A DNA stretch of 64,000 nucleotides from Pachyseris speciosa (lineage: Eukaryota; Cnidaria; Anthozoa; Scleractinia; Pachyseridae). The notes under the pieces are model-generated. The model was not told the origin of the DNA and did no database searches. It saw only the letters and a program-made list of their open reading frames with translations. The DNA lies in assembly GCA_016490735.1 (NCBI GenBank), contig JAEMWC010001356.1, forward strand, positions 62,001 to 126,000. The letters are read 5' to 3'. Positions 37,100 through 45,400 of this stretch are shown here, in pieces (position 1 is the stretch's first letter; each line of letters opens with the position of its first letter). Made by a program: the position numbers and the translations under genes.

Positions 37100-38872
37100 T
37101 TGGACGACCGAGACGACGTCGTTCGAGAGGCACTGGGAAAAAATCTCGCGAGTTTGCCCTTGGCGCGATTCGGAGAAATCGTCGCGGCCGTTCGACGCGA
37201 ATGCCTGCTTCGAACGCTTCGGGGAAGCGAAGCGAATCCGGCCTCGGTGCGTTGCACCGTGTCTCGCTTTTTGCGAATCGACGACGACGACGAGTCGAAG
37301 ATTGTCGTGAATGCAATTCCGAGAAAGACGACGAATCGACGATTGACGACGAACGCGGAACAGACGGAGGAAGAAAGGCGAGAGCGTCGGAATTTTTTCG
37401 ATGGAAGGCCCGCAAGACTTACTCGTTCGACAAAGCGAAGAGGAGAAAGGTGGGACGACCGAGACGACGTCGTTCGAGAGGCACTGGGAAAAAATCTCGC
37501 GAGTTTGCCCTTGGCGCGATTCGGAGAAATCGTCGCGGCCGTTCGACGCGAATGCCTGCTTCGAACGCTTCGGGGAAGCGAAGCGAATCCGGCCTCGGTG
37601 CGTTGCACCGTGTCTCGCTTTTTGCGAATCGACGACGACGACGAGTCGAAGATTGTCGTGAATGCAATTCCGAGAAAGACGACGAATCGACGATTGACGA
37701 CGAACGCGGAACAGACGGAGGAACGAAAGGCGAGAGCGTCGGAATTTTTTCGATGGAAGGCCCGCAAGACTTACTCGTTCGACAAAGCGAAGAGGAGAAA
37801 GGTGGTGGTTCCGTTCGCTCGTCGCACCTTCGCGCGCGAGTTGCAGCGACGTTACGGCGATCGAGGAGGACATCCTGGGTATTTAAAAACGGTGGCTCGA
37901 TACGCAGACGGATTGCCTCCGTGGGACCGCATCTTCGTCGAAGAATGGGCGACGTTCGGAGTCGACGTTCCGGCGCCCCTTCCGGACGAAAACATGGTGT
38001 TATTGCAATATCCGAACGACGACGGCATGGGTTACTCGTTTGCCGCGTGCGACGAGGCCGGTTTGGACGAACTCGTCGCCGCTTCGAAAAACCCCGCCTT
38101 TAGCGAAATTTATCGAGAGCACCTGGTCGTCACTGCCATTCCCGTCGTCGATTGGGACATGCCCGCGAACGAATTGGCGATTTCCACGTGGAGTCCGACG
38201 GTTTGGCTTCGTCGCGTTAAACGCGCGGCAAACGCGGCGTTGAATCGATTGCTACCCGGCGCGAACGGCCTGTTTCAAAGAGGGTCCGTCGTCGTAAACA
38301 CCGCTTACGCGTGGATATCGAAAGAAATGATGGCAAACGCGACCGGCGACGGAAGCGTTCGAATTCGGGGTCTCGACAAGATTACGGCCCACGCAAATCT
38401 CCTTCTTCCGCGCAACGTGGTATTGCGAGACTACGGGGTTCTCCGAATGGTTTACGAGGAAATGGAACGCCAAGACGGCGAACGTTCGTCGTGGTACCTC
38501 GATAAGTCCATTACCAGACTTCGTCTTCCGGGTTGTTACAAGAGGTGCGACGACGGGACTCGCGTTCGTTGCCTGGTGCCTTGGCAGGGAACGCCCGCGC
38601 GTTCCGCCTGTGCGCTGATACACGCCAACCACGACGTTTTGCCGTTGGAGGGCATCGACGTGGCGGTGCTGGGTTTGCCTTTGACGGAACGCCGCGTCGG
38701 TAATTCGACGAGGTTTAAGAGTGCGTCGGCTTGCGGTGGCGACGTGAATTTAAACGAGGCAATCGAAGGCATACGTCTCGCTCTGTCGAAGAATCGGGAG
38801 ACCGAGTCACTGGAATTGATGCCCGTCGCGGCCGCCGTTCGTCGGAGTGCGCAAGCGAACGAAGGAAACTAA
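37100..38872 (+). CDS. Archaeo-eukaryotic primase core, herpesvirus UL52-like
   Basis: Primase that makes RNA primers at the fork. The frame has no ATG at its start, so it continues from upstream. Core motifs in order: VVDWDMP (metal-binding Asp-x-Asp, near 38150), LDKITAHANLLLP (the Ser/Thr-x-His motif, near 38375), and YLDKSITRLRLPGCYK (third acidic motif plus the conserved Arg-Leu-x-Gly-x-Lys segment, near 38495). The frame stops at 38872. The family's C-terminal zinc finger follows in the next frame (38847-39053): C-x6-H ahead of YFVVENQS, then C-x4-C (CHSDRC). A one-base break near 38860 separates them. A 351-bp tandem repeat near the start (37103-37804) disturbs the N-terminal part. Confidence 0.82.
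   Translation: MDDRDDVVREALGKNLASLPLARFGEIVAAVRRECLLRTLRGSEANPASVRCTVSRFLRIDDDDESKIVVNAIPRKTTNRRLTTNAEQTEEERRERRNFFDGRPARLTRSTKRRGERWDDRDDVVREALGKNLASLPLARFGEIVAAVRRECLLRTLRGSEANPASVRCTVSRFLRIDDDDESKIVVNAIPRKTTNRRLTTNAEQTEERKARASEFFRWKARKTYSFDKAKRRKVVVPFARRTFARELQRRYGDRGGHPGYLKTVARYADGLPPWDRIFVEEWATFGVDVPAPLPDENMVLLQYPNDDGMGYSFAACDEAGLDELVAASKNPAFSEIYREHLVVTAIPVVDWDMPANELAISTWSPTVWLRRVKRAANAALNRLLPGANGLFQRGSVVVNTAYAWISKEMMANATGDGSVRIRGLDKITAHANLLLPRNVVLRDYGVLRMVYEEMERQDGERSSWYLDKSITRLRLPGCYKRCDDGTRVRCLVPWQGTPARSACALIHANHDVLPLEGIDVAVLGLPLTERRVGNSTRFKSASACGGDVNLNEAIEGIRLALSKNRETESLELMPVAAAVRRSAQANEGN
37103..37804 (+). repeat. 351-bp tandem repeat in the primase gene
   Basis: Units 37103-37453 and 37454-37804 are essentially identical apart from one base (GGAAGAAAGG versus GGAACGAAAGG near 37370 and 37722). 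That difference changes the frame at the end of the first unit. As with the other duplications here, an assembly artefact is the simplest reading. Confidence 0.85.
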
Positions 38873-39053
38873 TTGGTGCATCATTAAAGGGGGTGCACAC
38901 GCTCGCGCCACGATGTATTTCGTCGTCGAAAATCAATCGCGAGCCTGGATTCACTGCCACAGCGACCGATGCAAGACGAAACGTTTGGCGTTCGCCGCCA
39001 AACCGTACATCGATCTTTCGGCGGGTGGCATTTGCTGGCAAAATTCGTGCTAG
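38847..39053 (+). CDS. Zinc-finger end of the primase in a shifted frame
   Basis: The segment NWCIIKGGAHARATMYFVVE, then IHCHSDRCKTKR, matches the Cys/His finger that ends UL52-type and PrimPol primases. It follows the main frame within a few codons and has no convincing start of its own (no ATG). It overlaps the start of the next gene at 38969 by 85 nt. Confidence 0.65.
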   Translation: MRKRTKETNWCIIKGGAHARATMYFVVENQSRAWIHCHSDRCKTKRLAFAAKPYIDLSAGGICWQNSC

Positions 39054-39589
39054 CGGTCGGAGAGGTGGCCTACAACCTCTTGTCGGTTCGTTTGTGGATT
39101 GCCGTCGTCTGCGTGGTGGTCGTTACGCACGTGGTCAAAAACGTCTTGTTCGGAGTCGGTCTAATCGTCGGAGACGTTGCGGAATTTGCCGAAAAGGTCG
39201 TGGCTGCCGTCTTTCGCGTCGTTAACGCGATGGCGAATGCCGCGCTGGAAGCCGAACACGGAATCAAGGACTTTTTTACTCTTCGCTACCATCGACTTTC
39301 CCACGAGGGAGATTACGTCAGTCGCCTGGATTTGACGCCCCCGTCCATTTTAAACCGACTGGCCAGTTTACAAAATCTTGTTGAGGAAAACGAAAGGATG
39401 CCTCTCGGCAAGTGTTTGGTCGAACTGATTCATCTTTTTGGACGCGTTCCGGTTTGTCCCGCGCTCGCGTACTTTCGCACCATATCGCTTTCGCGATGGA
39501 TCGTTAACGGCCTCGTCGACGCTTTATTACCGGATTTGTGCGAATACGGCTCGTCCGGGGACGTGCGGGTGGTTTTTGTTTTTGTTTGA
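38969..39589 (+). CDS. Membrane-associated protein, N-terminal part, 206 aa as read
   Basis: The ATG at 38969 lies inside the primase zinc-finger region. A hydrophobic stretch (LWIAVVCVVVVTHVVKNVLFGVGLIVG, about 42-68, long enough for one or two membrane passes) is followed by an amphipathic helix and a soluble domain. Near 39560-39570 the frame changes: the literal frame ends with a Val/Phe tail at 39589, while the next frame continues convincingly to 39761. No family recognised. Confidence 0.6.
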   Translation: MQDETFGVRRQTVHRSFGGWHLLAKFVLAVGEVAYNLLSVRLWIAVVCVVVVTHVVKNVLFGVGLIVGDVAEFAEKVVAAVFRVVNAMANAALEAEHGIKDFFTLRYHRLSHEGDYVSRLDLTPPSILNRLASLQNLVEENERMPLGKCLVELIHLFGRVPVCPALAYFRTISLSRWIVNGLVDALLPDLCEYGSSGDVRVVFVFV

Positions 39590-39761
39590 CGGTCTTCCGA
39601 AACTACTGGAATGGATCGGTACGACCGGCGTCGTATTGTGGCTCGTTTTAATTGAGGGTTGGCCGTTGATACGATGGGCAATCGTTGCGTTTTTTCACGT
39701 CGCGGCGTTTGCGTTACAAAAGATTCGAGTTTGCGTTCGTTCGTTAGAAGTTTTTTCTTAG
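39566..39761 (+). CDS. C-terminal part of the 38969 membrane protein
   Basis: This frame adds two hydrophobic segments (LLEWIGTTGVVLWLVLI and IRWAIVAFFHVAAFAL) and a basic end. No start codon is present, so it is best read as the continuation of the 38969 gene, giving a multi-pass protein of about 262 residues. Confidence 0.55.
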
Positions 39762-40225
39762 GGTAAAAAAAAACGAACGGCGAGGGAGCCTCGGTTTTTT
39801 TTAACGACGCCAAAAATTAATTAAAAGAGGGTGCAGTTGCAAATTATTTAACCGTATAATATATATATATATATATAATACTACAAACAGCACTTTTAGC
39901 CTTTTGGGTCTTATTAGTGTAGCACTCGCGGTGTTATTTAAGTTTAGTCGGGCAAAAATTAAACCTGGTTTTTATGCATTTTTTTTACTGTATATGTTTT
40001 ATGTGTTGTTTTTATTGTTTGTTTAATTTACTGGCGCTCGTTATTTTAACGGTTAAAAAAAATAAACGACAAAACACTCTTTTTTTTGTTGCTTTAATGG
40101 AGTGCGTTTGTGCAGTTTTTTACAAAATGCAGCGAGTTACAATTGTTACTACCCTAATACAATAATAAAAAAAAGTTTACAAGACGCGTATTTTTTTTAT
40201 TGCGACTTCATTTTTTCGTTTGGCG
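39762..40225. other. AT-rich gap with a TA array
   Basis: This 464-bp gap has a TA array (about 39858-39880), many A and T runs, and one possible small gene at 39974-40165. A TTATTTAAG near 39933 could be a TATA-like element for it. Nothing else is recognised. Confidence 0.45.
39974..40165 (+). CDS. Possible small Cys-rich membrane peptide, 63 aa
   Basis: The ATG at 39974 opens a 63-codon frame whose first 26 residues are very hydrophobic and Cys-rich (CICFMCCFYCLFNLLALVIL), followed by KKNKR. It has the form of a single-pass small membrane protein. Codon use is A/T-biased unlike the main genes, so chance in an AT-rich gap is a real possibility. Confidence 0.3.
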   Translation: MHFFYCICFMCCFYCLFNLLALVILTVKKNKRQNTLFFVALMECVCAVFYKMQRVTIVTTLIQ

Positions 40226-40230
40226 TTACA

Positions 40231-40267
<37 letters not shown>

Positions 40268-40292
40268 TGTATCGGGAAACCTCATGTACATG
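40226..40292 (-). CDS. Hidden poly-Asp C-terminus of the 41624 gene
   Basis: In the frame adjacent to the literal end of the 41624 gene, the sequence encodes a short domain (DAVIDMYMRFPDTD) and a run of Asp made by a GTC repeat on the plus strand (40230-40268), ending with TAA at 40228-40226. The switch point is a T6 run (40311-40316). Acidic tails of this kind are common in viral nuclear proteins. Confidence 0.55.
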
Positions 40293-41624
40293 TCAATGAC
40301 GGCGTCCACGTTTTTTATAAGTTGCATGTGGAATGAGAAAATGAGCGAGTTTGGAACCGACGATTTTTTCAAAACTTTGCAAACGTCGAAGTCCCTGGAG
40401 CCAGCTTACCAATTTGGCAGCGCATTTTGTTTCGTTCAACGCCTCGGTTAAAAACGTGACGCAGTTTGGGTAGGACGACGAATCGAATAACCAGTCCGCC
40501 GATCCCTTGTTGGCTCGAATCTGGCGTCCCGTGCGATCTTTTGGAGAGGAACACAAATCGGTCATGTGAATGGCGTTGGTTGGTACGTGTACGAGACACT
40601 TGGACAAGGAGCAAGGCATTCCGAGAAGTCTTCGAAAGACCAGCGCCTTAATTATTTCCAAGATGCTGGCCGCTGGCATGTTAAACAGCACTCGTTGTTT
40701 GCAGGCCAGGTTTAACGATCGTTCTTTTAGTTTTACCAACGCGATTCGGTTTTCGTTTTCCTCGGTGTTTGAAATGGGACTACCGAACAGTTTCTTTTGG
40801 AGATAAATTTTATCTCTACTTTCGTTGAGGCGCAGTGCAACTTCGGGTATCGACTCGAGGTTCGCCGACATTCTTCCCAGGTAACTCACTGCCTTTGCAC
40901 GCAGTGCATCCGGCGGTGTTAACGGACCCTCGAAACTCGTCTTGTTGTTGAAATCCAAAAAACGGCATCCATACGCCGACTTTGGCAATGCGTCCAACCA
41001 TTGTTCGTCCAGTGCCTCGGGTTCTGCTAGTAGCATTACCGAACGCCAGTTAGGATGCTGCAACTGCTTGATTATTTGCTCGTTTTCGCCGTTGCTTCTT
41101 TTTCTCGTTCGTTTTTTTCTTTCTTCGTTTTCGTCTTCTTCGTCTTCCCCTTCTGCATTTTTTCGGTCGTCGCTTTCTTCGTCGTCAAAGAGAACGGGTA
41201 CGAGGTTTGAGGACTGAATTTTTTCGTACTCTCTAATCTTTCGATTGTATTCGAGCATTGTTTGCGGAAATTCGTGCGGACTCGGACCGTGGCTTGCTTG
41301 CACGGGACTGTACCTTTCGAGTACCTCGTCTTTTAATCCCAGTTCTTTAATTAACTCGTTGTTCATTAGTCGTTGCGTCGTGTCGATGCACTTGCGTCCG
41401 CGAATGGTCATTGCGTCCACTGCAAACGGGGGAATGGGAAGTCGTTCCTTCGTGTTTCTCGAAGCTATCGTTTTGGAAATTGCGTTTTCGAACAAGAGGG
41501 TTTTTGGTTCCGGAGAATGTTCGATGCCCAACGTCGAGTACACCGCCCATAGCACCAACAGCAACTCTTTTGGCCGTCCTTTAAATGCCCAACACGCTTT
41601 TCTCGCTCTGGCGATGAGAGCCAT
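40293..41624 (-). CDS. Unknown protein, 443 aa, with acidic insert
   Basis: The ATG at 41624 starts a protein without recognised family. Residues about 1-150 are globular, about 152-187 are acidic then basic (DDEESDD, then RKKRTRKRS, a likely nuclear signal), and the C-terminal half is helical with conserved-looking hydrophobics. The literal C-terminus (KKRGRRH) is probably wrong; a T6 run at 40311-40316 hides an acidic tail ending at 40226. It follows the 42421 gene on the same strand by only 8 nt. Confidence 0.7.
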   Translation of the reverse strand: MALIARARKACWAFKGRPKELLLVLWAVYSTLGIEHSPEPKTLLFENAISKTIASRNTKERLPIPPFAVDAMTIRGRKCIDTTQRLMNNELIKELGLKDEVLERYSPVQASHGPSPHEFPQTMLEYNRKIREYEKIQSSNLVPVLFDDEESDDRKNAEGEDEEDENEERKKRTRKRSNGENEQIIKQLQHPNWRSVMLLAEPEALDEQWLDALPKSAYGCRFLDFNNKTSFEGPLTPPDALRAKAVSYLGRMSANLESIPEVALRLNESRDKIYLQKKLFGSPISNTEENENRIALVKLKERSLNLACKQRVLFNMPAASILEIIKALVFRRLLGMPCSLSKCLVHVPTNAIHMTDLCSSPKDRTGRQIRANKGSADWLFDSSSYPNCVTFLTEALNETKCAAKLVSWLQGLRRLQSFEKIVGSKLAHFLIPHATYKKRGRRH

Positions 41625-41632
41625 TTTTTGTT

Positions 41633-42421
41633 TTAGGTCGACGTCGGCGTCATCCTTTCCGCGTATTTAAAGAGTGTGAACCACAGGGAATTGAAGTCGT
41701 CCTTTTTCTTGGTCGCGCTCGACTGGTGCACGCGAAGCGCTTGTTTCGCCAAAAGCCGTACCGTTTCTTCCGACGCGATTCCGTCGCATTGATCGAAAAG
41801 TTTTTGAAACTCTGAAAAGCGGCGTCGCCCTTTTCTTCCTCGTCATTTTTCCACTGCGTTTCCGCCTCTAAGACGTCCCGCATGTCGTCGCGCATCGCCA
41901 CCGAGTACAGACGAGATACGTTGCGGTCGATTGCGAGAAAGGCAATTCGTTCAGCCAAGAAAACGGCCTCGTACGGGTCGCGCTCGTTCATTCGCTTTTC
42001 CGCGAATTGAACGACGAGTTCGACGATTTGAGTCGGTGCCGTCGTCCTTTTTCTTTCGTCGAGACTCAATATTGTTTCGCCAGAAAGCCGCTTCCGACGC
42101 GATTCCGTCGCATTGATCGAAAAGGAAACTTGCTTGCACGAACCAAGACGTCCCGCATGTGCATTTTAGAATTCGTTCATCCTCGTACGCATTCGCTTTT
42201 CCGCGAATTGATTCGACGATTTGAGTCGGTGCCGTCGCGTGATCTTTCGCGAGACTCAATATTAGAGCTCGAGGATTTTGCACGAACCATTGTTTTAGAC
42301 GATCGTACCAATAAAATCGCATCCTTTCGTCCGGAACCACTTGTGAACATCTTAATATCCAATCGGCGAGATTTCTCATTTCGTCCGGCTCGTAACCGTC
42401 GAACGTCAATAATTTGGCCAT
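41633..42421 (-). CDS. Unknown protein, frame-broken and partly duplicated
   Basis: The ATG at 42421 starts MAKLLTFDGYEPDEM and a helical, Trp-rich region (DWILRC, FYWYDRLKQWFV). From about 42260 the sequence is partly duplicated (segments near 41990-42073 and 41750-41800 recur at 42175-42263 and 42077-42127) with indels. The rest of the protein appears in two frames and most likely ends at a TAA at 41635-41633, 8 nt before the next start. The true length may be about 200 residues. No family recognised. Confidence 0.5.
41750..42263 (-). repeat. Partial duplication with indels
   Basis: GACGCGATTCCGTCGCATTG with flanks occurs near 41773 and 42098. TCGACGATTTGAGTCGGTGC with flanks occurs near 42020 and 42210, each followed by GAGACTCAATATT. 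Spacing differs between copies, so the second is shortened. Several one- and two-base indels separate them, as in the other suspect duplications. Confidence 0.65.
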
Positions 42422-42460
42422 AATCGACGTACACTAAACCGTTCGAAGCGTTTTGGTCGT

Positions 42461-45400
42461 TTATGTAATGGTGGTTTCGACGAATTGCATTGCATTCAAT
42501 CTTGATTTCCACGTGGCCTCTTTTTGCGCGCGATCGTCTTCGGTGGCGTATAGGTCCAAGCCGACGAGGACCGGAACGTGGCCCAACCGACATCTCGATA
42601 GTGGGGTCCACTGGTGCTTGCTTCGCGCTTCTAGCACGAGAATTTCGGAACGCATCGAACCCGTCGAATATCCGTACCCGTTTACGGTGGCGCACGTGTG
42701 ACAGATGCTTGCAAAGAGCACGTTCAGACTGCTGCAATTTATTGAACAGGGTAACTTGTACGTTCCAATCTGATTGCTTCTGGGCATCATGAAAGGGCAT
42801 GCCCTGCAACCCGTGACGTGACAAGCTCCGGAGCCGTTTGCTACGGGCACGATCGTCGAGACGCGAAGAACGGGGGCAATGGTTTTTTCTACGGCGGCCG
42901 TTGCGACTGGTTCCGATGGTAAAATTTCGTCGACGACGTTTTCGAAACTTTCCGTCGCCGCGTCTTGGTCTAGGGTGCTGCTCTCGATGTTTTGTCTCAA
43001 CGAGGAATTGGAGCTGGATATCATTTGCAAAAACTGTTCGGGGTCGAACGAGTCGGCGGGGTCCGGTGTCGCGAGTGCGTCCAGGTCGTCGAACGACGGA
43101 ATTATCACCTCTTCGAGAATTTCGTTGATGTTGCCGATGTCTAGCGGATTGACCGCGGTCGAGGTCGTTCCGACGTTGAACGCTCGCAACTTTTCCACTG
43201 TGTCGTTCAGAGTCGTCGGTCCCGTTGCGTTTTCGGACGATAAATTCATTATGTCGTCGTAAAGAGTGTCCCCGTGGTCGGAATGCCACGCCATGGGCGA
43301 CGGACGAGAAGTCATCATGTCGTCGTACAGAGTGAGTCCGTGACTCAAGGGCGGTGCGACGGACGAAGGTGGAACCACGCCGGCCGGAGACGTTTGACAA
43401 CCGGAGTCTGCTTGAAAGAGCGTGGCCATGTAAGCCAATCCCGTGCGCGTGAGATCTTTCGCCGTCGGGGCATTCGACCCGTTTTCTCCCGGAACGTCGT
43501 TGCCGTCGGTCGAATTCTTTTGCGACGCCGTTTCTTTTGCGGGTCGACGTCGTTCCTCGTCGTTTGTCGTCTGAGGCGAAGGTGCGCTCACCGGCATCGG
43601 CAATCGAAACGGGGGGGGTTGAATTTCCGTCGGCAGTAGGTGGGACACGGTTTCTTCCATGTGCTTCATGCGCTTGAAGATTTTTTTTAGCGTCGGAAAC
43701 GTTTTGGGATCTCGCGGATACTTGGTGCGGCACAACGGGCATTCGTCGAAAGCCAACTCGGCCACTTTTGTTTTCGTTCGTAGCGAGATCGTGAGGGTCG
43801 CGAGCAAGCGCCGATCGTCTTGTTCTTGTTTGCAGTGCGAGTGCCAAAAGTGAAACGGCGGGTACTTGGGCTGAGCCACCACTTTGTTTGCCAGCGTTTG
43901 ACGCAGCGTCTCTTTGCCCATGGAGCGTTTGGCCGAATTGGTTATGTGTTTTACGCCCGTGTCGATCAACGAGTCCAACGAAGAAACTCCGGACAGACAG
44001 CACCATCCCCGAAATGGAATGGAACCCAATGGATCGTTGCAAATGCAGCATCGGGCCATGCGCAGGCACTGGTGCATGTCCTCGTCCTTGCATTCCGCGA
44101 GGGTCACTTTTTGCCCCCGCAACCACGAACGCATCGCGTACGGGTCGGACGATTCGTTGGCGTCGTCGTTTCCGACGAGTCGCCGGAGCCATCCTTGCGC
44201 GTCCATTCCCATGGTGTCGCGGATGCGAACGTGCGTCGCGTCGTGACCGCCCGCGGCCGCTTCGACTTGCTCGCGCAAATGTCTGGCTTCCTCGGCGCGT
44301 AATCCGGGAAATCGCGAGCAGGAATCTTTGGGAGAAACCGACGTTGCGGATGTTTCGGCGACGAGCGGCCGCTTGATGCGTGTTGCCACGTCGTAGACGG
44401 AAGGTAGCCTGTTCAAGGGTGCGTACGTTTTTTCTGGAGCTTCGTCAGCGCGTTTGGTTCTATGCGAGGGATCTTCGATCTTGTGATATCGACGCAGAAA
44501 GGCCGCGTTCCAAAACCCCGCGAGGTTGCTGTTTAGCGTTTCCACCAGGGACGTTACCACTCCCCAATGACCTTCTCGACCGGCTTTAATTCTTTCGAGA
44601 AGGACCTTCTTGAGAGCGTCGTTGACGACTTGAAGTCCCGCTTTCGAGAGCATGAAGTGCGGTTGCAACAGGTCGCATATTCCCTTCGCCAACAACGAGC
44701 ACAGCAACTCGTCGTTGCTGACAATCTGTCTGTGTAGTCGATCAATGAGCGAAATGCAGCAACTTATGGCTTCCTTGAGAATGCCCGTGGAGCACACGAT
44801 GAGACGCGGGTCCGTCAACACGAGCACCGACACGTTGTTTTGAAGGGGATCCATCAACGTTCGAATCTGTTCGGGTTTCAGTGCGTTTTTTTTGTTCACC
44901 AACGCTTCGGCCTGCCTTCGAAATTCTGGATCGAATGCAAACGCGAACGTTTGCTTGACCCTTTCCAGTGCTCTCGTTCTTTCGTTTTTCGGTAACCCGC
45001 AAACGTCGAAGATGTGTTTTACTTCCACGCTCAACACGCTCTGCAGACTTTTCGGAATTCTTATTTCCGTGATTTGTATTTTTTTGGGCGTGGTCGCCGC
45101 TTGCGCTCTCGTCGAATTGGGCAATCCCGTGGCCCACGGCACGACCGCTCTTTCTTCGGAAGGCGTTTCGTTTTCTGCTTGATCTCGGGGTCGCGACCTC
45201 TTGCGGGGATTGCTCGTCGAGGTTACGGTTGCGGGGCCGGGCGACGAACCCGCGTTTGAATTTTGCGATTCGTTCGCTTCGTCAAAGTCTTTCATTCGAA
45301 TGTCTTGTTTGTCGTCGTCGTCGTTGTCGGGGTTGACGTCGTCGTCGTCGTCGTCGTCGTCTTCCCATCCCTCTGCTGCAAGCAGTGGGGTGGCGGCGGG

